A DNA stretch of 64,000 bases from Kitasatospora sp. MMS16-BH015. GTDB lineage: Bacteria; Actinomycetota; Actinomycetes; Streptomycetales; Streptomycetaceae. This document shows positions 16,748-25,179 of this stretch, piece after piece. Numbering within the stretch: position 1 is the stretch's first letter; the number at the start of each line of letters is the position of its first letter. The notes beneath the pieces were generated by a model that saw only the letters and a list, made by a program, of their open reading frames with translations, was not told the origin of the DNA and ran no database searches. The stretch is taken from positions 6,835,001 through 6,899,000 of the forward strand of contig NZ_CP025394.1 in the NCBI RefSeq assembly GCF_002943525.1, written 5' to 3'. A program made the translations under genes and the position numbers.

Positions 16748-18007
16748 GTGGACGAACGGGGCGTCAGGGACGCCGTGAACCAGGCGGCGGCCGGGGTCGG
16801 CGGGCCCGGCCTCGGGGCCGGCCTGCCCGGGGCTGGGGCGGAGCGGCCGTGGAGCCGGCAGCGGCTGCGCAGCAACAACGAGTGGCTGCTGCTGGCCCGG
16901 CTGCGCTCGCACGGGCCGCTCTCCCGGGCCCAACTCGCCCGTGACACCGGGCTGTCGAAGCCCACGGTGTCGGCGGCGCTGGCCGCGCTGGAGGAGGCCG
17001 GGCTGGTCCGCGAGGCCGGGCGGTTCGTGCCGGAGCGCGGGCGGACGGCCGTGCTGTACGAGCCCGACCCGGCGGCCGGGTACGTGCTCGGGGTGGACAT
17101 CGGGCGGGCCTGGCTGCGGGTCGCGGTGGCCGACCTGTCCGGACAGGTGGTGGCCCGGCAGGACGCGCCGAACCGGGGCCGGACGGCGAACGCCGTGGCC
17201 GACGCGGTGGTGGCGGCGGCCCGCGCGGCCATCGCGGCGGCCGGCCTGACGCCGGACCGGATCGTGCACGCGGTGGTCGGCAGCCCCGGGGTCTGGGACG
17301 AGCGCCGGCGCAGCGTCCGCTTCGCGGACCACCTGCCCGGCTGGGGGCGGCGCGGCCTGGTCGACCGGATCGCGGCCGGCCTGGAGACCACCGTGACGGT
17401 GGCCAACGACGCCAACCTGGCCGCCGTGGGCGAGTACGCCTTCGGTGCCGGGGCGGGCAGCGAGCTCTTCGTCTACGCGCTGGTGGGCACCGGCTTCGGG
17501 GTCGGCGTGGTGCAGGACGGCGACGTGCTGGTGGGCGCGCACGGCGCGGCCGGCGAGGTCGGCCTGCTGCCGGTGCCGCCGATCGCGCCCGAGCCGCTCG
17601 GCGGGCCGGCCCGCACGCTGGAGGAACTGGTCTCCGGCGACGCGGTGGTGCGGATCGCCCATGCCCTGGGCCTGGCCCCCGCGCTGACGGCCAAGGAGGT
17701 CTTCGACCTGGCCCGGGCCGGGGATCCGGTGGCGGTCCGGGTGGTCGCCGAGGTGGCCGAACGGCTCGGCTACGCCCTGGCGGTGGTCTGCGCGGTGCTC
17801 GACCCGGACCTGCTGGTGCTCGGCGGCGGCCTCGGCGCCAGCGCCGATCTGCTGCTCGCCCCGGTGGAGCAGGCGCTGCACCGGCTCTGCCCGCTGAAGC
17901 CCGCGCTGGCCGCCAGCCGGCTGGGCGAGGACGTGGTGCTGCTCGGCGCGCTGGCCACCGCGCTGGAGACGGCCCGGCCCGAGGTCTTCGAGCGGCGCAC
18001 CGGCTGA
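16748..18007 (+). CDS. ROK-family transcriptional regulator
   Basis: About 419 residues from GTG 16748. An N-terminal MarR-like winged helix (LLLARLRSHGPLSRAQLARD, TGLSKPTVSAALAALEEAGL) precedes a sugar-kinase fold (VLGVDIGRAWLRVAVADLSG, ANDANLAAVGEYAFGAG, GTGFGVGVV). The Cys-rich zinc motif usual in ROK kinases (CxCGxxGCxE) is absent, its place taken by LLPVPPIAPEPLG. It is therefore probably a sugar-responsive or orphan repressor rather than an active kinase. No sugar genes are adjacent. A 16-bp tandem duplication covers its stop codon. Confidence 0.85.
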   Translation: MDERGVRDAVNQAAAGVGGPGLGAGLPGAGAERPWSRQRLRSNNEWLLLARLRSHGPLSRAQLARDTGLSKPTVSAALAALEEAGLVREAGRFVPERGRTAVLYEPDPAAGYVLGVDIGRAWLRVAVADLSGQVVARQDAPNRGRTANAVADAVVAAARAAIAAAGLTPDRIVHAVVGSPGVWDERRRSVRFADHLPGWGRRGLVDRIAAGLETTVTVANDANLAAVGEYAFGAGAGSELFVYALVGTGFGVGVVQDGDVLVGAHGAAGEVGLLPVPPIAPEPLGGPARTLEELVSGDAVVRIAHALGLAPALTAKEVFDLARAGDPVAVRVVAEVAERLGYALAVVCAVLDPDLLVLGGGLGASADLLLAPVEQALHRLCPLKPALAASRLGEDVVLLGALATALETARPEVFERRTG

Positions 18008-18021
18008 GCGGCGCACCGGCT
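17990..18021 (+). repeat. 16-bp tandem duplication across the ROK gene stop codon
   Basis: GAGCGGCGCACCGGCT occurs at 17990-18005 and again at 18006-18021, followed by a partial third copy. The first copy carries the last codons and the second lies in the 3' untranslated region, indicating recent slippage. Confidence 0.85.
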
Positions 18022-18153
18022 GAGCGGGGCACGGGCCGATCGGCGAACGGGGTGGCGCGGGTGAGCGGCGCCCGGGGCGAGCCGGTTTGCTGGGAACCGG
18101 AGCGTCGTAACTGATGGATTGCAGAGAGTTCATTCGAATCATGTCCACGCGCG

Positions 18154-18182
18154 TTGACTGGACCATGACCGGCGCCTACCTT
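18154..18182 (+). promoter_or_regulatory. Promoter of the RiPP-cluster SARP gene
   Basis: TTGACT (18154-18159), a 17-bp spacer and TACCTT (18177-18182) form a good housekeeping-sigma promoter. The predicted start of transcription lies only about 5 nt before the GTG codon at 18194, so the message should be nearly leaderless. An ATTCGAAT palindrome lies upstream at 18132-18139. Confidence 0.65.
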
Positions 18183-18193
18183 CAGGCGGGACA

Positions 18194-19309
18194 GTGATCG
18201 AACCGGCGGGGGAGCCTGAGTTGGTGACGGAAGCGGAGGCGTCGGAAGGCGTGCCGGCTCGGTTCACCGTCCTGGGCCTGCTGGCGATAGCCGACCGCAG
18301 CGAGACCGCCGTGCTCCAACCCTCCAAGCCCGCCACGCTGTTAGCCGCCCTGCTGGTGCGGCCCAATGCGGTGGTCTCGGTGGAGGCGCTGCAGCGGGCG
18401 ATCTGGGGCGAGGCGATCCCCGCCACGGCCAAGGCCGCCCTGCACTCCTGCGTGCTGCGGCTGCGCCGGCTGTTCGCCAAGTACGGCATCGCCGGCCACA
18501 CCATCGAGGCGCTGCCCGGCGGGTACCGGATGGCCGCCGATGCCGCCACCCTCGACCTGCTGGAGTACCGGGAGTTGGTGGACCGGGCCGACCGGGCCGT
18601 CGAACCGGTGGAGGAACTCCGGCTGCTGCGCCAGGCGTTGGCGCTCTGGGCGCAGCCCGTGCTCGGCAACGTGCACTCCGACGCGCTGCACCGCGAGGAG
18701 GTGCCGCGGCTCTGCGAGGAGTGGTTGCGGACGGCCGAGCGGATCTACGACATCGAGCTCGCCCTCGGGCGCTGTCGCGAAGTCCTCGCCGAACTCTGGT
18801 CGGTGGCCCGCTCCCACCCCGTCCACGAGCGCTTCTGGGAGCAACTGATCGAGGCCCTGTACCGGACCGGCCGCCGCGCGGACGCGCTCGCCGAGTACCG
18901 CGGGGTCCGCGATCACCTGCTGACCGAACTCGGGGTGGACCCCGGGCCGGGCCTGCAGCGCCTCGAACTCGCCGTCCTGCGCGGCGATCAACTGCCGGAG
19001 CGGGCCCCCGGCCCCCGGCGCACTACGCCGCCACCTGCTGCTGCCGGGCCGGTTGTCACAGCCGCCACCACCACCGGATCCGCCACCGCCGAAGGGGTGT
19101 TGGCGGGTCTGGTGCAGGCCGGGCTGCTCGAGGAGGGGCCGCACGGGCAGTACCGGGTGCACGAGCTGCTCCAGACCTTCACCCGGGCCGCAGCGGGCAG
19201 TTGGGCCCGCGAACCCGCCGGGCTCGCCCCGGAGGAGAGCCCACCGAACCCCAGCTCCACCCCGTCCCCGCGGCACTCCGCCGCTCCGTCGCGTACCACC
19301 GAGGTGTGA
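18194..19309 (+). CDS. SARP-family pathway activator with TTA codon and vestigial AfsR tail
   Basis: 371 residues from GTG. An OmpR-like winged helix (about 20-110) and a bacterial transcriptional activation domain (about 115-270, with LYRTGRRADALAEYRGVRDH and LGVDPGPGLQ) define a Streptomyces antibiotic regulatory protein. After a Pro-rich linker, residues ~300-332 (VLAGLVQAGLLEEG, YRVHELLQTFTRAAA) match the winged helix that follows the NB-ARC ATPase in AfsR-like proteins, yet the ATPase and TPR parts are missing. Codon 50 is TTA (18341-18343), the rare leucine codon read by the bldA tRNA. It is the first gene of a tightly spaced RiPP operon and its likely activator. Confidence 0.88.
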   Translation: MIEPAGEPELVTEAEASEGVPARFTVLGLLAIADRSETAVLQPSKPATLLAALLVRPNAVVSVEALQRAIWGEAIPATAKAALHSCVLRLRRLFAKYGIAGHTIEALPGGYRMAADAATLDLLEYRELVDRADRAVEPVEELRLLRQALALWAQPVLGNVHSDALHREEVPRLCEEWLRTAERIYDIELALGRCREVLAELWSVARSHPVHERFWEQLIEALYRTGRRADALAEYRGVRDHLLTELGVDPGPGLQRLELAVLRGDQLPERAPGPRRTTPPPAAAGPVVTAATTTGSATAEGVLAGLVQAGLLEEGPHGQYRVHELLQTFTRAAAGSWAREPAGLAPEESPPNPSSTPSPRHSAAPSRTTEV

Positions 19310-19314
19310 GGGAA

Positions 19315-21579
19315 ATGGCCCGCTACGAGGAGATCGCCGACAGTCGGCCGCGGATCAGGCGCGACGTGCTCTACACCCGGACGCCCACCGGGGTGCTGTT
19401 CCACAACGCCCACGGCGGCTTCAGCCTGACCACCAAGGGCGCGTACCGCTTCGCCTCGCTGCTGGTGCCGCACCTGAACGGCCGGCACTCGGTGGCCGAG
19501 CTCTGCGCGGGCATGGGCGAGCCGCAACGCGCCATGGTCGCCGGGCTGGTCCAGGCGCTCTACGGGCGCGGGTTCGCCCGGGACGCCGGGCCGGAGGCCG
19601 GTACGGCGGTGGAGCTCGCCCCCGAGGTCGCCGCCCGGTTCGCGGCCCAGGTGGAGTACATCGACCACTACACCGACGGCGCCGCCGAGCGGTTCGCCCG
19701 GTACCGGGCGACCCGGGTGGCCGTGCTCGGCGAGGGCGAACTGGCCCGCTGGGCCGTGCTGAGCCTGATCCGCAACGGCTGCGCGGCCGTGGGCGTGACC
19801 CCGGGCCTGGTGGACGGGGACGAGCGGATCGCGGCCGAGCTGGCGGCGCTGGCCGGGGCGGGCTGCCCGGCCGAGCTGACCGAGCTCAGCGGCTTGGGCG
19901 CCGACTGGTCTGCACTCGCCGACCATGAGCTGGTGTTGGTGGCCGGCGGCCCGACGGCGGCCCGACGTACGGTGGGCCTGCTGGAGGCGGGCGTGCCGGC
20001 CGGCACGCGGCTCGTCCCGGCCTGGACGGTCGGCGGCCGGGCCGTGGTCGGCCCGCTCACCGAGCCCGGCCGGCCCGGCTGCCTGACCTGCGCCGCGCTG
20101 CGCCTCGGCGCCAACGGCGAGCCGGCCGAGGCGGCCGAACTCTGGGCCGGGCTGGCCCCGTTGGCGCCGCTCGGCGGCGAGGCGGCGCAGCCCGCCGGCC
20201 CGCTCGCCGCGATGCTGGGCAACCTGCTCGGTTACGAGGTCTTCCGCCTCACCACCGGGGCGCTGCCCGCCGAGACCGACGGCCAGCTGATCGTGCAGGA
20301 CCTGGACTCGCTGGACGTGGTCTGCGAACCGCTGCTGCCGCACCCGCGCTGCCCGCGCTGCGCCGCCGTGGGGGACACCGCGACCGAGCTGCCCGATCTG
20401 GCCACCGCGCCCGCCACCGCCCGGCTGCCCGAGGACGGCGCGGCCGAGGAGGCCGCGGCCAAGGCCGCGCTGGCCGAACTCGAGGGCCGGGCCGTGCTGG
20501 TGCGGGCCAACGCCGGGGTGTTCGCCGGCTACGCCGACGACGACTGGCAGCAGACCCCGCTGAAGGCCGGCACCGTCACCCTCGGCCTGCGGGCCGGCCT
20601 GCGCCGCGAGATCACCGCCTTCGACGTGCACCACGTGGCCGGGGCCCGGCTGCGCGCCCTCCAGCGCGCCGCCGAGGTCTACGCCGAGCATGTGGTGCCG
20701 CCGGCGATCGCGGCCAAGGACCCGAGCCTGCGCCGGTACGCCGCAACCGAGTTGAGCACCTCGGCGGGCCTGGCGGCCGACCCGGCGGCCAGCTGGTCGC
20801 CCGCCGTCTCCCTGCTCAGCGGCGAACGGGTGCTGGTGCCCACCGCCGCGCTGCGCCCGTTCTCCGCGCACAACGCCGCCGCCGCCTTCGAGCGCACCAC
20901 GGCCGGCACCGGCGCGGGCGGCACCGAGGCCGAGGCCGTCACCCGGGCGCTCGGCAGCGCCCTCGGCTACGACGCCCTGCAGGCGGCCCTGCGCGGCCGG
21001 GCCCCGGTGGAGTCCGTCCCCCTCGAGCTGTTCGCGGCCGATGCCGAACTCACCTTCTTGGCCCGGTCGGCGGCCAACCTGGGCCTCGCCCCGGAGCTGC
21101 TCCGCCTGGGCGGCCCTATGGCGCCGCTGCCGGTGGTGCTGGCCCGGACCGCCGATGCGGGCACCCCCCGCTGGACCCTGGGCAGCGGGCTCGACCTGGC
21201 CGCCGCCGCGCTGGCAGCGCTGCGCGAGCTGCTCGGGCAGGTGCAGCTCGGCCGGGACGAGGCCTTCCGCGCCCGGGGCGCGGCGCTGGACCTGGGCGAC
21301 CCGCTGCTCGACGGCTTCGACGCCGGGGTGCTGACGGCCACCGGCCCGGTGACCTCAGCTGGCCCGGTGGCCTCGCCCGGTCCGGAGGCCGGAGCGGCGG
21401 CTGGAGCGGCGGCTGGGACGGCCGGGGAAGCCGGGCCGGACTGGCCGGCGGTGCTGGAGCGGTTGCGCGACGCCGGCCGGGACGTGCTGGTGAGCCGGGT
21501 CGGCGCGAGCGACCTGGCGGCCGGACGGCTCGAGGTGGTCAAGGTGCTGCTGACGGACGGGACTTCAGGTGCCAGCTGA
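19315..21579 (+). CDS. TOMM leader-peptide-binding protein (ocin-ThiF-like cyclodehydratase partner)
   Basis: 754 residues, 5 nt after the SARP stop, with GTGAGGGA as ribosome-binding site. Residues ~1-90 look like an RRE/peptide clamp that binds RiPP leaders. An E1-like Rossmann segment follows (VAVLGEGELARWAVLSLIRNG, about 135-155), then two CxxC pairs (CLTC near 256, CPRC near 343) likely to bind structural zinc, and a long C-terminal part. This matches the TbtF-like ocin-ThiF family. In azole-peptide pathways it presents the precursor to the YcaO enzyme. It is the only such partner in this cluster, so it presumably serves both YcaO proteins. The stop overlaps the next gene by 11 nt. Confidence 0.85.
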   Translation: MARYEEIADSRPRIRRDVLYTRTPTGVLFHNAHGGFSLTTKGAYRFASLLVPHLNGRHSVAELCAGMGEPQRAMVAGLVQALYGRGFARDAGPEAGTAVELAPEVAARFAAQVEYIDHYTDGAAERFARYRATRVAVLGEGELARWAVLSLIRNGCAAVGVTPGLVDGDERIAAELAALAGAGCPAELTELSGLGADWSALADHELVLVAGGPTAARRTVGLLEAGVPAGTRLVPAWTVGGRAVVGPLTEPGRPGCLTCAALRLGANGEPAEAAELWAGLAPLAPLGGEAAQPAGPLAAMLGNLLGYEVFRLTTGALPAETDGQLIVQDLDSLDVVCEPLLPHPRCPRCAAVGDTATELPDLATAPATARLPEDGAAEEAAAKAALAELEGRAVLVRANAGVFAGYADDDWQQTPLKAGTVTLGLRAGLRREITAFDVHHVAGARLRALQRAAEVYAEHVVPPAIAAKDPSLRRYAATELSTSAGLAADPAASWSPAVSLLSGERVLVPTAALRPFSAHNAAAAFERTTAGTGAGGTEAEAVTRALGSALGYDALQAALRGRAPVESVPLELFAADAELTFLARSAANLGLAPELLRLGGPMAPLPVVLARTADAGTPRWTLGSGLDLAAAALAALRELLGQVQLGRDEAFRARGAALDLGDPLLDGFDAGVLTATGPVTSAGPVASPGPEAGAAAGAAAGTAGEAGPDWPAVLERLRDAGRDVLVSRVGASDLAAGRLEVVKVLLTDGTSGAS

Positions 21580-23536
21580 GGCCATCGCCGAGCCCTGGGC
21601 GGCCATGGCCGAGGCCCTGGCCGCCCGGCTGGCGGAGAGCGGGGCCGAGCTGACGGTGCTCGGCGCCCGGGACGAACTCGCCGTCGGGCTCGCCGAGGGC
21701 ACGTCCGCCGCTGACGGCTCCGCCCCACCGGCTGTGAGCGTTCCCGACGGTGCCGGCTCCGCAGCCGGTGACGCGGTGCCGGTGTACCTGTACGGGCACC
21801 AGGCGATCGTCGGTCCGGCCGCCTCGGCGGCCTGCCCGCGCTGCCTGGTGCGGCGTTGGCAGGCCGTGCGGTCCGGCCCGCTGCGGGAGGCGCTCGAACT
21901 CGGCGACGAGACCAAGGCGGTGGGCGAGCCGCCGTGGGCGGTGCCGTTCCTGGCCGACGGGCTCGCGGCGCTGATCGCGGCCCGTCGTCAGCGCGGTCTG
22001 GACCGCCCGGCCGCCGGCGTCCGGCCGGTCGCGCAGCTGCTCGACCTGGAGACGCTGCGGGTCAGCGGCTTCCCGGTGCTGCCCGACGCCGAGTGCCCCC
22101 GGTGCGACCAGCGGGTGCCGGACACCGCCGAGGGCGCCCGGATCGAGCTGGCTGCCCGCCCCAAGCGGGCCCCGGCGGACTTCCGGCTGCGCGGGATCGA
22201 GGCGTACGCGCTGCCGCTGGCCGCCTTCGTCAACCCGGTCTCCGGGATGCTCGGCCCCTCCGTGGTGCCCGACCTGGTCTCGGCCTCCACCTCCTCCACG
22301 GTCGGCTGCTTCACGCTGCGCAGCGGCGACTACCTGCGCGAGACCTTCTGGGGCGGGCACACCGCCTCGTACGGCACCAGCACGGCCGTCGGCCTGCTGG
22401 AGGGCCTGGAGCGGCTGGCCGGGATGCGGGCGCGCGGCAAGCGCACCGGCGTGGTGGCCAGCCTGGCGGAGCTCGGCCCCTCCACCGAGCCGGGCGGGCA
22501 GGCGCTGGACCCGCGCACCTGCGGGCTGTACGCGCCGGAGTTCCACCGCGACCAGCCGGGGGTGCGGCCGTTCGCGCCGGACCGGCCGATCCCCTGGGTC
22601 TGGGGCTGGTCGCTGCGCGACGAACGCCCGATCCTCGTGCCCGAGATCCTCACCTACTACCACGCCCCCGGCGGGCTGGAGAACCGGTTCGTGCAGGAGA
22701 GCTCCAACGGCTGCGCCTCCGGCGGCAGTCTGGAGGAGGCGATCTACTTCGGGCTGATGGAGGCCGTCGAGCGGGACGCCTTCCTGCTGGCCTGGTACGG
22801 GCGGCTCGCGCTGCCCGAGCTGGACGGCCGGAGCAGCACCCGGCCCGAAACCCGGGCGCTGATCGACCGGTTGGCGATGTACGGGTACCGCGCACGGTTC
22901 TTCGACACCCGGATCAGCTTCCCCGTCCCGGTGGTCACCGCGGTGGCCGAGCGGATCGACGGCGGGCTCGGCCGGATGTGCTTCGGTGCCGGGGCGAGCC
23001 TCGACCCGGAGGCCGCGCTCTGGGCCGGGCTCTGCGAGATCGCCACCGACGCGGTGAACCTGCGGCGGCGTACGGTCCGTGAGGAGCACCGACTCCGGGC
23101 GATGGCCGAGGACTTCGACCAGGTGCAGGTGCTGCACGACCACCCGCTGCTCTACGGGCTGCCCGAGATGGCCCGGCACGCGGACTTCCTGCTGCGCGCC
23201 GCGCCGAGCGGGCCGCCGGAGCCGCTGAGCCGGCTGGCCGAGGGCTCGATCGCGCCCGCCACCGACCTGCGCGAGGACCTGCGGGCCTGCGTCGGGGCGC
23301 TCGGCGCGGCCGGCTTCGACGTGGTGGTGGTCGACCAGACCATGCCCGAGCAGCGGGAGTTCGGCCTGCACACCGCCTGCGTGCTGGTGCCCGGCCTACT
23401 GCCGATCGACTTCGGCCACCGGCGTCAGCGGGCCCTCACCATGCCGAGACTGCGCACCGCTCCGCGCGAAGCCGGGCTCCGCGACCGGGACTTGCTCCCG
23501 GCCGAGTTCAATCCGGCCCCGCACCCCTTCCCTTGA
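21569..23536 (+). CDS. YcaO-domain azoline cyclodehydratase (first of two)
   Basis: 655 residues from GTG 21569, overlapping the partner gene. N-terminal CPRC pairs (near residues 89 and 177) resemble the zinc site of a reduced E1-like segment. The YcaO ATP-binding signature is present as EGLERLAG (about 277), SSNGCASGGSLEEA (about 378) and AVERDAF (about 398). The protein ends in PHPFP, the proline-rich tail characteristic of azoline-forming YcaO enzymes. With ATP it would convert Cys, Ser or Thr residues of the precursor into thiazolines or oxazolines. It was probably duplicated to give, or is related to, the YcaO at 32100-34004. Confidence 0.9.
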   Translation: MPAEAIAEPWAAMAEALAARLAESGAELTVLGARDELAVGLAEGTSAADGSAPPAVSVPDGAGSAAGDAVPVYLYGHQAIVGPAASAACPRCLVRRWQAVRSGPLREALELGDETKAVGEPPWAVPFLADGLAALIAARRQRGLDRPAAGVRPVAQLLDLETLRVSGFPVLPDAECPRCDQRVPDTAEGARIELAARPKRAPADFRLRGIEAYALPLAAFVNPVSGMLGPSVVPDLVSASTSSTVGCFTLRSGDYLRETFWGGHTASYGTSTAVGLLEGLERLAGMRARGKRTGVVASLAELGPSTEPGGQALDPRTCGLYAPEFHRDQPGVRPFAPDRPIPWVWGWSLRDERPILVPEILTYYHAPGGLENRFVQESSNGCASGGSLEEAIYFGLMEAVERDAFLLAWYGRLALPELDGRSSTRPETRALIDRLAMYGYRARFFDTRISFPVPVVTAVAERIDGGLGRMCFGAGASLDPEAALWAGLCEIATDAVNLRRRTVREEHRLRAMAEDFDQVQVLHDHPLLYGLPEMARHADFLLRAAPSGPPEPLSRLAEGSIAPATDLREDLRACVGALGAAGFDVVVVDQTMPEQREFGLHTACVLVPGLLPIDFGHRRQRALTMPRLRTAPREAGLRDRDLLPAEFNPAPHPFP

Positions 23537-23591
23537 TCCGCCTCCCCCCGACCTGCCGATCTGCCGACCGACCTTCGACCTAGGAGCGACC

Positions 23592-25160
23592 ATGGGGTAC
23601 GCCCACGAGTACGCCGCCGCGGTGATGCGGCGGGCCCGCGTCCCGATGGAGCCCGCCGACTTCGTGCCCGACTGGGCCGACCGGCCCCGCAAGGGCAAGT
23701 ACTTCCCCGGTGCGCCGCACCTCCCGCTGCCGGACGGCGGCTCGGCCGAGGCCGGGCTCGACCGGGGACTGTACGGCCCGCCCGGGGAGGGCGGCTTCAC
23801 CCTGTCGCTGCTCGGCGGCATGCTGCGCGACTCCTACGGCCTGACCGGCCGCCGGCTGGCCGTGCAGGCCAACTCCGACCTCGGCTCGCTGCCGCTCTAC
23901 CCGCACGCCAACTGGTCACGCGGCACCGCCTCCGGAGGCGGCCTCTACCCGGTCGGCATCCACTGGGTGAGCGGCCCGAGCGGCCCGCTCACCCCGGGCG
24001 TCCACTACTACGCCACCGAACACCACGCGCTGCGGCGGCTGTTGGCCGGTGACGTGACGGGCGAGCTGCGGGCGGCGCTCGGCGGGCTCGGTGACGGGAC
24101 GGACCAATTCCTGGTGCTGACCGTCAAGTTCTGGCAGAACGCCTTCAAGTACAACAGCTTCGCCTACCACGTGGTGACCATGGACACCGGCGCCCTGCTG
24201 GAGACCTGGCGGATCTGGGCCCGGGCGCACGGGCTGCACCTGGACGGCGCGCTCTGGTTCGACGAGGAGCGGATCGGGCGGCTGCTCGGCCTGGACGCGG
24301 CGGAGGAGGGCGTGTTCGCGGTCGTCCCGCTGCACTGGGAGGGCGGTGCGGCCGAGTCGGCGCCGGCGGGTGAGACCCAGGTCCGGGTGACCGACCGGGA
24401 GCGGTCGCGGACGGTGATCGAGTTCGAGACCGTGCGGCGGATCCACGCCGCGACCCTGGTGGGCGCGGCCGAGCGGCCTTCGGCCGGGGCGCTGGCCGGG
24501 GTGTTCGAGGCCGGCCCGGGGGCAGGCGGCGAGCGGATCGAGCTGCCCGAGCCGCCGGTGCCCGCGCTCGGCGTGCGGGCGGCCCTGCGGGCCCGGCGCA
24601 GCAGCTTCGGCCGGTTCACCGCGCTGCCCGCGATGAGCGCCGAGCAGCTCTCCGCCGCGCTGGCGGCGGCCGCCTCGGCGGCCGTGCCGCAGACGGACGG
24701 TCTCGGTGGCCGGGCGCCCGAGCTGACCCGGCTCTACGTGTTCGTCAACCAGGTGGCGGGGGTGCCGGCCGGGGCCTACGCCTACGAACCGGCCACCCGC
24801 ACGCTGCGGTTGGTGGTGGCGGGCCTGCACGGCGAGTTCCTCCAGGACAACTACTTCCTGGCCAACTACGACCTGGAGCAGGCCGGCGCCGTGATCGCGG
24901 TGACCGCGCCCACCCCGGCGGTGGTCGACGCCGTCGGCGACCGGGGCCTGCGGCTGGTCAACTCCGTGGTCGGCGCGACGGCGCAGGCGCTCTACACGGC
25001 GGCGCCCGCCGTCGGCCTGGGCTGCGGGGTGGCCCTCGGCTTCGACTGCCTCTCCTACGCCGAGCAACTCGGCCTGCCGGAGGGCGAGATCCCCCTGTTG
25101 ATCATGATGGTGGGGCAGGAGCAGCGCAGCCCCGCCGACTTCGACCACTCGATCGCCTGA
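23592..25160 (+). CDS. SagB-type FMN-dependent azoline dehydrogenase
   Basis: 522 residues with ribosome-binding site TAGGAG. Two nitroreductase-like halves are visible: the first with SGGGLYPVG and KFWQNAFKYNSFAYH (about 178-192, containing the Lys-Tyr pair important in McbC/SagB enzymes), the second with RARRSSFGRF (about 330) and FLQDNYFLANYDLEQAG. The family binds FMN and oxidises azolines to aromatic thiazoles and oxazoles. It follows the first YcaO by 55 nt and precedes the dehydratase by 19 nt, as in thiopeptide and goadsporin operons. Confidence 0.9.
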   Translation: MGYAHEYAAAVMRRARVPMEPADFVPDWADRPRKGKYFPGAPHLPLPDGGSAEAGLDRGLYGPPGEGGFTLSLLGGMLRDSYGLTGRRLAVQANSDLGSLPLYPHANWSRGTASGGGLYPVGIHWVSGPSGPLTPGVHYYATEHHALRRLLAGDVTGELRAALGGLGDGTDQFLVLTVKFWQNAFKYNSFAYHVVTMDTGALLETWRIWARAHGLHLDGALWFDEERIGRLLGLDAAEEGVFAVVPLHWEGGAAESAPAGETQVRVTDRERSRTVIEFETVRRIHAATLVGAAERPSAGALAGVFEAGPGAGGERIELPEPPVPALGVRAALRARRSSFGRFTALPAMSAEQLSAALAAAASAAVPQTDGLGGRAPELTRLYVFVNQVAGVPAGAYAYEPATRTLRLVVAGLHGEFLQDNYFLANYDLEQAGAVIAVTAPTPAVVDAVGDRGLRLVNSVVGATAQALYTAAPAVGLGCGVALGFDCLSYAEQLGLPEGEIPLLIMMVGQEQRSPADFDHSIA

Positions 25161-25179
25161 ACCGGTGGAGGAAGAACCG

